From NCBI RefSeq assembly GCF_945873775.1, contig NZ_CAMCEC010000003.1, positions 62,001-126,000 on the forward strand: 64,000 nucleotides of DNA. The letters are read 5' to 3'. A model generated the notes under the pieces. The model did no database searches, was not told where the DNA came from, and saw only the letters and a program-made list of their open reading frames with translations. The stretch is from an uncultured Treponema sp. (GTDB lineage Bacteria; Spirochaetota; Spirochaetia; Treponematales; Treponemataceae). Both the position numbers and the translations under genes were made by a program. This document shows positions 50,432 through 58,525 of the stretch, in pieces; the stretch's first letter is position 1; every line of letters begins with the position of its first letter.

Positions 50432-51411
50432 GCATTTCAATAGAAAAAATTTCAGGCGCGGCGTTTATTCCTTTTCCAGAAATGGATGGAATTTTAAAGG
50501 ACGAGCTAAAAGAACGTTTTTCTGTTTCTATGGAAAATGCTATTTCTTACGGGGAACTTCTTTACATTCCTGACTACAGCGCAAAAAATTCTGACGGAGC
50601 TTTTAAAGTTCCTTACTTTTGCAGAAGCGCAATGCTTGAGCCTTTCATTTTGAAATTTGATTCAATTGGAGAAGCCGCTGTTGAACTGAAAAAAATTCAA
50701 CGTTCCTGGGCTTCATGCAGTTCAACTTGTTTTAGAAGAGCCGCATTGATTCAGGAAAAACTTCCGTATATAAATTTCAAGCCTAAAAATTTTCCTGTAA
50801 AACTTCCTGCATCAGAAATTGGACTTTTCTGTTTGCTTGATAAATGCGAGATGATTGCTTCCGCAAAAACTTCCAGTCCGCTTCCTGCAGGAAAAATTTC
50901 ATTTATAGAAGATCACGAAAATCCTCCAAGCCGTGCGTATTTAAAAATTCAGGAAAGCCTTTCTGTTGCAGACAGCATTTTTGGCTGCGGACTTCCTTCT
51001 GCTTCTTCAAGGTGCTTTGAAGCTGGAGCGTGTCCCGGCGGCTGGACTTACGTTCTTGTGAATTTAGGCGCAAAAGTTTTTGCAGTTGACAGAAGCGAGC
51101 TTGTTCCGTCTTTAATGAAAAATCCGCTTGTGGAATTTTTGGCGCATGATGCTTTTACATTGAAGCCTGAATCTCTTGGAGAATTTGACTGGGTTTTCAG
51201 CGACGTGATTTGCTACCCTGAACGTCTTCTTGAATGGATAAAAATGTGGCTTGAAAGCGGAAAAACTAAAAAGATGATTTGCACAATAAAAATGCAGGGA
51301 AAAGCTGACTGGAATCTGATTTCAAAGTTTGAAGAAATTCCAGACAGTAAAGTTTTGCATTTGAATTATAATAAGCACGAACTGACTTTTATACATTGCC
51401 AGAACGACTGA
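50428..51411 (+). CDS. RlmM-like / FtsJ-family rRNA 2'-O-methyltransferase
   Basis: A 327-residue protein with an N-terminal RNA-binding-like part and a C-terminal FtsJ methyltransferase fold. The SAM motif is CFEAGACPGGWTYVLVNLGAKVFAVDRSEL (placed only). The K-D-K-E catalytic tetrad of 2'-O-methyltransferases can be assigned: Lys in YLKIQESL, Asp in WVFSDVI, Lys in CTIKMQG and Glu in KHELTF. RlmM modifies C2498 of 23S rRNA; this protein is most like that group, but the exact target is an inference. It overlaps the PilZ gene by four bases (ATGA). Confidence 0.82.
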   Translation: MSISIEKISGAAFIPFPEMDGILKDELKERFSVSMENAISYGELLYIPDYSAKNSDGAFKVPYFCRSAMLEPFILKFDSIGEAAVELKKIQRSWASCSSTCFRRAALIQEKLPYINFKPKNFPVKLPASEIGLFCLLDKCEMIASAKTSSPLPAGKISFIEDHENPPSRAYLKIQESLSVADSIFGCGLPSASSRCFEAGACPGGWTYVLVNLGAKVFAVDRSELVPSLMKNPLVEFLAHDAFTLKPESLGEFDWVFSDVICYPERLLEWIKMWLESGKTKKMICTIKMQGKADWNLISKFEEIPDSKVLHLNYNKHELTFIHCQND

Positions 51412-51425
51412 AAGAATTTTGAAAT

Positions 51426-51848
51426 TTATTTTATCATAAGAATTGTTCCAGCCGTCAAAAGAGCCATTCCTGCCAATGTTCTTGCCGTGAACTGTTCATG
51501 CAAAAAAACAAACGCAAGAATTAATGTAAGCACAACACTCATTTTGTCGATTGGAACAACTTTTGAAGCTTCACCGATTTGCAGCGCCTTATAATAGCAT
51601 AGCCAGGAAGCTCCCGTTGCAAGCCCAGAAAGAATTAAAAATATCCAGCTTCTTTTGTTTATTTCGGAAATGCCAGATTGCGCGCTTGTTACAAACACCA
51701 TGAGCCAAGACATTGCAAGAACAACCGCAGTTCTTATTGCTGTTGCAAGATTTGAGTTTACGCCGTCAATTCCTATTTTTGCAAGAATTGAAGTTAGCGC
51801 GGCAAATACAGAAGATAAGATTGCAAAAATTAACCACATAATTTTCAT
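51426..51848 (-). CDS. EamA-domain membrane protein (half-size DMT transporter)
   Basis: A 140-residue protein with five hydrophobic segments: IMWLIFAILSSVFAALTSILA, TAIRTAVVLAMSWLMVFV, SWIFLILSGLATGASWLCYY, VPIDKMSVVLTLILAFVFLHE and the last LAGMALLTAGTILMI. The FLHE motif before the last helix is typical of EamA domains. With one EamA unit it must dimerise to form a drug/metabolite-type transporter. The ATG at 51848 sits at the end of the T-run of the terminator of the upstream ABC gene, and no separate promoter is visible, so expression may depend on readthrough. ATG at 51839 is an alternative. Confidence 0.8.
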   Translation of the reverse strand: MKIMWLIFAILSSVFAALTSILAKIGIDGVNSNLATAIRTAVVLAMSWLMVFVTSAQSGISEINKRSWIFLILSGLATGASWLCYYKALQIGEASKVVPIDKMSVVLTLILAFVFLHEQFTARTLAGMALLTAGTILMIK

Positions 51849-51886
51849 TAAAAAAAAGAGACTGCTTGTAAAAAGCAATCTCTTTT
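51849..51886 (-). terminator. Terminator after the substrate-binding protein gene
   Basis: GAGACTGCTT pairs with AAGCAATCTC with one mismatch; on the minus strand it is followed by TTTTTTTT (51849-51856). The plus strand also ends in T, so it could work both ways. Confidence 0.72.
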
Positions 51887-51907
51887 TAGTTTCCTTTTTG
51901 TTTTTTA

Positions 51908-52744
51908 TTAAAGTTTTCCGCCTTCAACTACAAGAGCGTCTGCGTCAGAATCTGCTCCATAAGTTGAACGAAGAGTCGCTTCATAGTCAGCATGGAAAAA
52001 GTTTTCTTTTCCGAGTTCTACGATTTCATTGTTTAGCCATTCAAGAAGGCTTGAGTTTCCTTTTTGAACTGCGGCAGCGATTGTGTCAAGTTCACCAAGA
52101 CTTTCAATTCCAACTTTGTATCCAGGATTTTCCAAAGCCCAGGCAAGAACTTCTGTGTTGTCTGTTGACATTCCGGCTCCTCTTCCGTCAAGCAGGGCGG
52201 CGTAGGCTTCTGCATACTGGTCGAATTTTAAAAGCTCAACTTCTGGATAATTTTTTGTAAAATAAGTTTCAGCTGTAGTTCCTTTGCTGATTATAAGTTT
52301 TTTTCCAATCAAGTCTTCAGGCTTTGTAACGAGAGCTGATTCCGGGGAAACAACTCCAAGCGCAACCTTCATGTAAGGAAGCGCAAAGTCAACTTTTTCT
52401 GCACGTTCTGGAGTTACTGTAAAGTTTGCAAGAACAATGTCAACTTTTCCTGTAACAAGAAATTCAACGCGGCTTGCGGCTTCAACTGGAACGTACTTTA
52501 CTTTTACGCCAAGATCTTTTGCGATGCGGTTGCCAAAGTAAACATCGTATCCTTGGTACTCGCCGTATTCATCAACATATCCAAAAGGCTTTTTGTCGCT
52601 GAAAACTGCTATTTTTATTTCTCCGCTTTTCTTTATCTGCTCAACAGTTCTTGCGGAAGTTTTATTTTCTTTTGTGCAGGCTGAAAATAAAGCAAGGATT
52701 GCTGCAATTCCGGCGGCAAGAATAGTTCCGTTTTTTGTTTTCAT
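51908..52744 (-). CDS. Polar amino-acid ABC transporter, substrate-binding lipoprotein
   Basis: A 278-residue type II periplasmic binding protein (family 3). The signal peptide ends with lipobox FSAC at about residue 23, so it is a lipoprotein. Core motifs: IKIAVFSDKKPFGYVDEYGEYQGYDV, VEFLVTGKVDIVLANFTVTPERAEKVDFALPY (placed only), SKGTTAETYF and GMSTDNTEVLAWA. Members bind cystine, glutamine, arginine and similar amino acids; the ligand here is not determined. It has its own promoter (52775-52803) and an AGAGG site, and lies downstream of the transporter genes. Confidence 0.92.
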   Translation of the reverse strand: MKTKNGTILAAGIAAILALFSACTKENKTSARTVEQIKKSGEIKIAVFSDKKPFGYVDEYGEYQGYDVYFGNRIAKDLGVKVKYVPVEAASRVEFLVTGKVDIVLANFTVTPERAEKVDFALPYMKVALGVVSPESALVTKPEDLIGKKLIISKGTTAETYFTKNYPEVELLKFDQYAEAYAALLDGRGAGMSTDNTEVLAWALENPGYKVGIESLGELDTIAAAVQKGNSSLLEWLNNEIVELGKENFFHADYEATLRSTYGADSDADALVVEGGKL

Positions 52745-52774
52745 AGTTCTACCTCTTTTGTTTAAGATAGAATA

Positions 52775-52803
52775 AACATACTTGTTTGATAGGAAAATGT
52801 CAA
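52775..52803 (-). promoter_or_regulatory. Promoter of the substrate-binding protein gene
   Basis: Minus strand: perfect TTGACA (52798-52803), 17-bp spacer, TATGTT (52775-52780). A separate promoter here would allow the binding protein to be made in excess over the membrane parts. Confidence 0.65.
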
Positions 52804-52811
52804 GCGCAATT

Positions 52812-53564
52812 TCAATTATTTTTTACTTTGTCAAACATAAAGGCTTTTAGGAATTTTCTAGCGCGTTCAGTTTTTGGATTGTTGAAAAACTGTTCCGGCT
52901 TTGATATTTCTACAATTTTTCCTTCATCAATGAAAACAATTCTGTCCGCAACTGCACGGGCAAATTCAAGCTGATGGGTTACAATTACCATTGTGCGCCC
53001 TTCTTTTGCAAGGTTTACCATTACGTCCAAAACTTCCCGCACCATTTCCGGGTCAAGAGCAGCTGTAACTTCATCAAACAAAAGAACTTCTGGATGCATG
53101 CAAAGCGCGCGTACAATTGCAACTCTCTGTTTTTGTCCGCCGGAAAGTTCTCTTGGATATGAATCTTTTTTTTCAAGAAGTCCGACTCTTTCAAGCCAAA
53201 GTTCTGCTTCTTTTTTTACGTCATCAGAATTTCTTCCCTGCGCTTTTACAGGTCCAAGCAAAATATTTTTTTCAACAGTTAAATGCGGAAACAAATCGTA
53301 GCTTTGAAAAACCATTCCGATTTTTTGGCGGATTAAATGCATATTCTTTTTTCTATTGCTGATTATTTCGCCGTCCAAAAGAATTTCGCCTTGCTGAATT
53401 TCTTCAAGTCCGTTTATGCATCTTAAGAGCGTGCTTTTTCCGCAGCCGGAAGGTCCTAAAATTACTACGACTTCTCCGCGCTCAACTTCAAGCGAAACTC
53501 CATTTAGAATTCCTCCGACTTTTGGAAATTCTTTTTTTATGTCTTTTATTTCTAGCAAGCTCAT
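52812..53564 (-). CDS. Polar amino-acid ABC transporter, ATP-binding protein
   Basis: A 250-residue ABC ATPase of the GlnQ/HisP group. Walker A is GPSGCGKSTLL, the Q-loop lies in GMVFQSYDLFPHLTV, the signature is ELSGGQKQRVAIVRAL, Walker B is LLFDEVTAALDPEM and the switch is VTHQLEFARAV. The GGAG site is seven bases upstream. It follows the second permease by 17 bases and belongs to the same operon. Confidence 0.96.
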   Translation of the reverse strand: MSLLEIKDIKKEFPKVGGILNGVSLEVERGEVVVILGPSGCGKSTLLRCINGLEEIQQGEILLDGEIISNRKKNMHLIRQKIGMVFQSYDLFPHLTVEKNILLGPVKAQGRNSDDVKKEAELWLERVGLLEKKDSYPRELSGGQKQRVAIVRALCMHPEVLLFDEVTAALDPEMVREVLDVMVNLAKEGRTMVIVTHQLEFARAVADRIVFIDEGKIVEISKPEQFFNNPKTERARKFLKAFMFDKVKNN

Positions 53565-53581
53565 TTTTTTACTCCAAAGTT

Positions 53582-54286
53582 TTAATTGTCTTTTTGACGT
53601 TTTTCAAGTTTTCCTGCAAGAATTGAAAGCGGCCAGCAGACTATAAAGTACATGAAAAAAATAACAGCGTAGACTGCGATTGCGGCTGTGGGAACTGTAA
53701 GCCGGCTTGCGTCAATTATTTGCTGACCGATTTTTACAACTTCGATTACACCGACAAAAACTACAATTGAAGTTGTCTTTATCATTCTTGTTATTAAGTT
53801 CATGGCAAGCGGAATAAGCCGGCGCAAAGTCTGTGGAATAATTACGTAAATGTAAATCTGCTTTTCGTTAAGTCCGATTGATTTTGCGCTTTCGTATTGA
53901 TGACGCGGAATGCTTTCAAGCGCGCCTCTTACAAGGTCTCCCATTTCCGCCGTTCCCCAAAGCGTGAATACAAGAACAGATGCCGCCTCTCCGCTGATTG
54001 AAATTCCGAATGCCCGCGTAAGTCCGAAGTACGCCAGAAAAAGCAAAACAAGCTGAGGCATAATGCGCATAAACTCAAGATAAATTTTGCAGGCAATCTG
54101 AAGCGGTTTTATTTTTACAGTCATAAGCGCGCCAAGCAAGAAGCCAAGTATAATTGAAAAAACTACGGAAACTGCCGCAATTTCAATTGTAACAAGAAGT
54201 CCCTGCAAAAGACGCAGAAAATTTTTCCCCATGAAAATTACGCTGAATGAATTTGTAATTGAATCAAGCATTTCCGAACTGTGCAT
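53582..54286 (-). CDS. Polar amino-acid ABC transporter, permease 2
   Basis: A 234-residue membrane permease of the HisMQ/GlnP type. The family EAA-like loop is GALESIPRHQYESAKSIGLNEKQIYIYVIIPQTLRRLIP (placed only), with five membrane helices. The ATG at 54286 is preferred because AAGGAAGC precedes it; an earlier TTG at 54307 would remove that spacing. It overlaps the first permease by 23 bases. A heterodimer of the two permeases is expected. Confidence 0.92.
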   Translation of the reverse strand: MHSSEMLDSITNSFSVIFMGKNFLRLLQGLLVTIEIAAVSVVFSIILGFLLGALMTVKIKPLQIACKIYLEFMRIMPQLVLLFLAYFGLTRAFGISISGEAASVLVFTLWGTAEMGDLVRGALESIPRHQYESAKSIGLNEKQIYIYVIIPQTLRRLIPLAMNLITRMIKTTSIVVFVGVIEVVKIGQQIIDASRLTVPTAAIAVYAVIFFMYFIVCWPLSILAGKLEKRQKDN

Positions 54287-54926
54287 AGCGGAGCTTCCTT
54301 TCTGCAAATGAACTTAAAATTGTTATTGGCAAAAGCAAAATAAAATATGAAATCACCAAAAGAAAAAGCGCTTCTTCTGTTTTGTAGTAAAGCCCGATTA
54401 AATCCTTTGCAATGTACATAAGATCTGCGAGGGCGACTGCACTGAACATTGAAGTTTCTTTTATAAGGAACATTGTGTTTGCGCAAATTCCCGGTATTGA
54501 AACTGAAAATGCCTGCGGAAGAATTACAAAGCGCACAATCTGAAATTCTGTAAGCCCAATGCATCTTCCTGATTCAAGTTGAACTCTTCCGACTGTTTCA
54601 AGGGAGCTTCTGAATGTTTCTGCCATGTAGCTTCCGCCTAAAAAAGTCAAGCCGATAATTCCGCATTGCTCAGAAGAAAGTTTTATTCCCATTTTTGGAA
54701 AAGCGAAATATAAAAAAAACAATTGGATTAACAATGGCGTGTTCCGTGAAAGTTCTGTGTACGCTTTTACAATTTCTTTTGCAACAGGAATTTTCCAATA
54801 GCGGATTACGGCGCAAAAAAGTCCAAGCGCAATCGAAAGAACAACTCCTGCAAGTCCAGCTTTTAAAGTTAGAATCGCAGCTTTTTCGTACAGAGGAATC
54901 ACTTGATGAATAAAGCCAAAGTCCAT
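54264..54926 (-). CDS. Polar amino-acid ABC transporter, permease 1
   Basis: A 220-residue permease of the same family. Helices begin at about residue 15 (AILTLKAGLAGVVLSIALGLFCAVI); ELSRNTPLLIQLFFLYFAFP and ETFRSSLETVGRVQLESGRCIGLTEFQI carry the family motifs (fragments). The start is the ATG at 54926: the sequence TTGACC-N17-TAGACT lies immediately upstream and an AGGA is in front of the ATG, so the earlier in-frame TTG at 54965 is really the -35 element. First gene of the transport operon. Confidence 0.9.
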   Translation of the reverse strand: MDFGFIHQVIPLYEKAAILTLKAGLAGVVLSIALGLFCAVIRYWKIPVAKEIVKAYTELSRNTPLLIQLFFLYFAFPKMGIKLSSEQCGIIGLTFLGGSYMAETFRSSLETVGRVQLESGRCIGLTEFQIVRFVILPQAFSVSIPGICANTMFLIKETSMFSAVALADLMYIAKDLIGLYYKTEEALFLLVISYFILLLPITILSSFAERKLRYAQFGNA

Positions 54927-54936
54927 AATTCCTATA

Positions 54937-54965
54937 AGTCTAATTGGAAAAGAAATATTGGTCAA
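54937..54965 (-). promoter_or_regulatory. Promoter of the amino-acid ABC operon
   Basis: Minus strand: TTGACC (54960-54965), 17-bp spacer, TAGACT (54937-54942), ten bases before the ATG. Confidence 0.62.
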
Positions 54966-54995
54966 CAGACTTTTGCTTTAAAAATTTCCACTGAA

Positions 54996-56219
54996 CTATT
55001 TATCCATGATTGTGATTTCAACGCGGCGGTTTCTTGCTTTGCCTTCTTCGGTTCTGTTGGTTGCGACTGGACGTTCCGCTCCAAAGCCTTGAGTGAACAC
55101 GTGGAATCTGTCCCGCACATTCAGTCCGATTAAATATTCTGCCACTGCGCTTGCTCTTTCTTCGCTTAGGATTTTCCGCATTTTTTCTGTTCCAGCAAGA
55201 GCTGTGTGCCCTGTAACTAAAATATCGTTGTCCGGCCAGTTTTCAAGAATTTTTGCAATCTGCTGAATTTTAAGTTTTTCACTTTCCAAAAGAACTGCGC
55301 TGTCCGGCTCAAACTGAATATTTTCTATTGCGATTGTAAGTCCTTTTTCATCTGGCTTTACGGTAACATTTTCAAGTCCAAGTTCTTTTATTTTTTTCTG
55401 CACGGAAGAAATATTTTCAGTTGTATTTGTCCTTGCGAATTCTGTAACTTCCGCATGGGCTGTTCCTCTGAATTCAAAAATGTTTCCGGCGGCAGTTTCT
55501 ATAAAAATTTTGAATGACTCTGAATAGTGATCAATCGCGCCTTTTTCATTGTCCCAAAAAATTGTCTCGTCGCTGAATCCACGAGTTGTAACTGGATAAT
55601 CATTAAGCTCGTAATTTTGAATCGGAGGATTTTCCATGTACATCGTGTAGCGGACTCTTATTTTATAAAGCCCGGAATTTTCATCGCGTCCTTCGTAAGT
55701 GTACTCAGCGTTGAAAGGAACTTTGTACGGCTTTTCAATTCCAAATCCTTTTCTTAAGTCGTGGGCTTCGTGTCCTTTTGCAGTCCATTTTTCTCCCGGC
55801 ACAATTTCTTTGTCTGGAAAAATCGGAACATCGCGCACGGTCGGCATAAAATATTCATCTGCAATTGTGTAAGTTCCGTTTTTGCTTCTTTTAAAAATGC
55901 TTTTGTAATCTTCGCCGTAAGAAAATTTTGCGCCTGTGTAAGTTCCTGTGGAATCTTCTGTTGTCATAAAAATGCAATCGTGAATTCCTTGTCCATCTTT
56001 TGTTACGTCTGTAATTTCCGCGGAAACTCTGTTTATGATTATTGAGTGATGGCTTTTGCGGTGATTTACAAAAATGTCTTCGTCAACTGTTGAAAGAATT
56101 CTGTAGCGGTCGCCTTTTTGATATTTAAATTCAAATTTTACGCCTTCCGAATTTTCCTGCGCAAAAAATAAAGATGCAAAAATTAGCAAAACTGAAATCA
56201 ATAAGATTTTTCTTTTCAT
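54996..56219 (-). CDS. OmpA-family cell-envelope protein
   Basis: A 407-residue exported protein. The signal peptide MKRKILLISVLLIFASLFFAQ is followed by a 270-residue domain rich in beta-strands that I do not recognise (KFEFKYQKGDRYRILSTV onward), then the C-terminal OmpA/MotB domain (about 300-405): IQFEPDSAVLLESEKLKIQQIA, VTGHTALAGTEKMRKILSEERA and GKARNRRVEITIM (fragments). That domain binds peptidoglycan through a conserved Asp and Arg. The first domain could be a barrel or periplasmic module. The -35 TTGAAA and -10 TATCAT end six bases before this ATG, so longer in-frame starts upstream are rejected. Confidence 0.87.
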   Translation of the reverse strand: MKRKILLISVLLIFASLFFAQENSEGVKFEFKYQKGDRYRILSTVDEDIFVNHRKSHHSIIINRVSAEITDVTKDGQGIHDCIFMTTEDSTGTYTGAKFSYGEDYKSIFKRSKNGTYTIADEYFMPTVRDVPIFPDKEIVPGEKWTAKGHEAHDLRKGFGIEKPYKVPFNAEYTYEGRDENSGLYKIRVRYTMYMENPPIQNYELNDYPVTTRGFSDETIFWDNEKGAIDHYSESFKIFIETAAGNIFEFRGTAHAEVTEFARTNTTENISSVQKKIKELGLENVTVKPDEKGLTIAIENIQFEPDSAVLLESEKLKIQQIAKILENWPDNDILVTGHTALAGTEKMRKILSEERASAVAEYLIGLNVRDRFHVFTQGFGAERPVATNRTEEGKARNRRVEITIMDK

Positions 56220-56225
56220 GCTGAT

Positions 56226-56254
56226 ATGATAAAATTGAATCATGGAAATTTCAA
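56226..56254 (-). promoter_or_regulatory. Promoter of the OmpA-family gene, leaderless, inside the divergent gene
   Basis: Minus strand: TTGAAA (56249-56254), 17-bp spacer, TATCAT (56226-56231), then ATCAGC and the ATG at 56219. The -35 lies within codons 3-5 of the divergent gene. Confidence 0.68.
56230..56235 (+). promoter_or_regulatory. -10 element of the PD-(D/E)XK gene, leaderless spacing
   Basis: TAAAAT, then TGAATC, then the ATG at 56242. It overlaps the -10 of the divergent promoter by two bases; TATGAT at 56225-56230 is an alternative. No clear -35. Confidence 0.5.
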
Positions 56255-56682
56255 CAGTGCAAGAACTTTTAAACGGAAAATTTATTTTTTGTGTTGCAAT
56301 GATTTGCATGATGCTGATTGGATTTGTTTTAGGCAGTCTTATACAAAAGCTAAAGAATTCTTCAGAATTTAAAAAGCAAAGAAAAGATGCCGTGAACAGA
56401 AGTCGCGCGGTTTTGGGCGGACAGTTCAGCGAGCAGCTCGCTCCATTTTTGCCTGGCTTTCCATGCAATCCGGGCGATGTGCGTTTTGTAGGCAAGCCAA
56501 TCGATTTTGTTGCTTTTCCTGGGAGCGCAGAAGGTGGCGATATAAAAGAAATTTATTTTATAGAAGTAAAGTCCGGTCAGAGCAAGCTAAGTCCGCGGGA
56601 AAAACAAATCAAGCTGGCAGTGGAGCAGGGCAGAGTAAAATATCTTGAATATAGAATTCCCGATGGAAACAACAAGCATTAA
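56242..56682 (+). CDS. Membrane-anchored Holliday-junction-resolvase-related endonuclease
   Basis: A 146-residue protein with one N-terminal membrane helix (FCVAMICMMLIGFVLGSLI, about 15-33), a basic coiled-coil-like stretch, and a PD-(D/E)XK nuclease-like domain: Asp in GKPIDFVAF and Glu-Val-Lys in YFIEVKSGQSKLSPREKQI. This matches the family annotated as endonuclease related to archaeal Holliday junction resolvases; whether it cuts DNA is not established. The membrane anchor is a family feature. It is divergent from the OmpA gene with 22 bases between the start codons and convergent with the GGDEF gene. Confidence 0.82.
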   Translation: MEISTVQELLNGKFIFCVAMICMMLIGFVLGSLIQKLKNSSEFKKQRKDAVNRSRAVLGGQFSEQLAPFLPGFPCNPGDVRFVGKPIDFVAFPGSAEGGDIKEIYFIEVKSGQSKLSPREKQIKLAVEQGRVKYLEYRIPDGNNKH

Positions 56683-56687
56683 AAATT

Positions 56688-58454
56688 CTAATTGCTAGTT
56701 TTGCTCAGGTTTTCTACAAGAAGTTTTTCGCATTGCTCTTTTGGCATTGGCTTTCCCAGCAGAAATCCTTGAATTGTGCGGCAGTTGAATTTCTGAATCA
56801 TTTTCAGCTGCTCTTCATTTTCAACGCCTTCAGCAATTGTGTTTAATCCCATTTTTGAAACAAGCGAAATAATGCTTTCCGTAAGGTTCGCTTCAAATCC
56901 GTCTTTTGCCGCAATGTTTGAAACAAACGACTTGTCAATCTTTAAAGTTGTAAGCGGCAGAAGCTGCAAATATCTTAAAGAAGAATATCCTGTTCCAAAG
57001 TCATCGAGAGAAAGTCCCACACCTTGCTCTCTTATTTTGTTCAGTTTGGATATTGTGTCTTCCACGTTGTCAATAAGAACGCCTTCTGTAATTTCAATTT
57101 CAAGATGCTTTTTGTCTATTCCGGATTTTTCAATTTTCTTAAACAGCTTTTCAATAAAATCTTCTTGAACAAACTGAACTGGAGAAACATTCACAGACAT
57201 TATTCCGTTGAAGCTGAATTTCATTTCCCATTCTTTTATTGTTGCGAGCGCAGTTGTCATAACCCAGTCTCCGAGCGGAACAACAAGATGAGTTTCCTCT
57301 GCGAGCGGAATGAACTGCTCAGGACTTATCCAGCCCAAGTCGCTGTCGTACCATCTAAGGAGCGCTTCAAATCCGCGCAGTTCTTTTGTCTTTGCGTCAA
57401 ATTGCGGCTGGTAATAAAGCTGAAAATTTCTGCTTGCCATTGCCTTTGACATTTTTGTTTCGATATTCAGCTTGCTTAGGAATTTTTCCTGCATGAGCGA
57501 ATGGAAACAGGCAACGTTGTTTTTGCCGTTTTTCTTTGCTTCGATTTTTGCCATGTCAGCGAACTTTAAAAGGTCTTCGGTTTTTTTTGAATCGTCTGGA
57601 AAGATTGAAATTCCGCCTGAAATTCCAATTCCTTCTGCATTTAAAAATCGAAGGGCTTTCTTTGAAATTTCTATAGCTTCATCGCGGTCTTTTATGTTTT
57701 TGTATAAAAGCACAAATTCATCTCCGCCGAACCTTGTCGCTGTAACTGTTTTTGATTCCATGAGTTTGAGGATTGTCGCAACTTGCTTTAAAAGCTCATC
57801 GCCTGCGTTGTGTCCTCTTGAGTCATTGATGTCTTTCATGTTGTCAATGTCAAACAAAAGAATTCCAAACTTTTCATTTTTTTCAGTCGCTTCTTTTATC
57901 TGAACTTTCATCATTGTAGAAAGCCATGCGCGGTTGTAAAGGTCTGTGAGAGAATCGTGGTATGCCGCAAACAAAAGCTGCTCGTTCAACTGCTGGATGT
58001 TTTTTAACTGCGAATCCAAATTCAGTCTGCTTGATTTTAACTGGCTTGTTACTTCCTCAAGTTTTTTGTTTTGTTCGCTCAATGCGGACTCGTATTCTTT
58101 TGCCTGCGAAACATTTGTAAGCGAAACCGCAACGTAATCGCCCGGCACGCATTTTGCCACAAGCTGAATCCATATAGAAAAATTATGAGAGTAAAAAGTT
58201 TCTTCAATTGTTTTTTTTGTTTTTATAGTTTCAACTGCCATGTCAAACCAGCTGATGTCTTGGCTGATTTTTTCCTTGAAGCTTGAAAACAGAACGCCTT
58301 CTTTTATAAAATTTTTTGTAAGGTTTCTAAAACATTCATTTACATAGACAATTGAAAAGTCCGTTATTTGTTCATCTTGCTTTACTGGAACTGCAATAAT
58401 AACCGCAGCCGGGATTGTGTCCAAAATAGTTTTATATTCAGAAAGTTCAAGCAT
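56688..58454 (-). CDS. PAS-GGDEF-EAL c-di-GMP signalling protein
   Basis: A 588-residue cytoplasmic protein. Residues 1-115 look like a PAS-type sensor, 120-160 a coiled coil, 165-320 a GGDEF domain and 335-580 an EAL domain. The GGDEF motif is intact (RFGGDEF, 243-247) with no RxxD inhibitory site in front of it. The EAL domain has EALLRW (363-368), NVSPVQF, EITEGVL, DDFGTGYSS and LKIDKSFV, the full set of metal and substrate residues, so both synthesis and breakdown of c-di-GMP are possible. Two PilZ proteins in this window (50042 and 61740) are candidate receivers. AAGGAA precedes the ATG. Confidence 0.95.
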   Translation of the reverse strand: MLELSEYKTILDTIPAAVIIAVPVKQDEQITDFSIVYVNECFRNLTKNFIKEGVLFSSFKEKISQDISWFDMAVETIKTKKTIEETFYSHNFSIWIQLVAKCVPGDYVAVSLTNVSQAKEYESALSEQNKKLEEVTSQLKSSRLNLDSQLKNIQQLNEQLLFAAYHDSLTDLYNRAWLSTMMKVQIKEATEKNEKFGILLFDIDNMKDINDSRGHNAGDELLKQVATILKLMESKTVTATRFGGDEFVLLYKNIKDRDEAIEISKKALRFLNAEGIGISGGISIFPDDSKKTEDLLKFADMAKIEAKKNGKNNVACFHSLMQEKFLSKLNIETKMSKAMASRNFQLYYQPQFDAKTKELRGFEALLRWYDSDLGWISPEQFIPLAEETHLVVPLGDWVMTTALATIKEWEMKFSFNGIMSVNVSPVQFVQEDFIEKLFKKIEKSGIDKKHLEIEITEGVLIDNVEDTISKLNKIREQGVGLSLDDFGTGYSSLRYLQLLPLTTLKIDKSFVSNIAAKDGFEANLTESIISLVSKMGLNTIAEGVENEEQLKMIQKFNCRTIQGFLLGKPMPKEQCEKLLVENLSKTSN

Positions 58455-58525
58455 AAAATTCCTTTACATTTTTTAATTGAAAGTGCTGAAAAAAACTTTT
58501 ACAAGTCTTTAACAGCATTAAAAAT

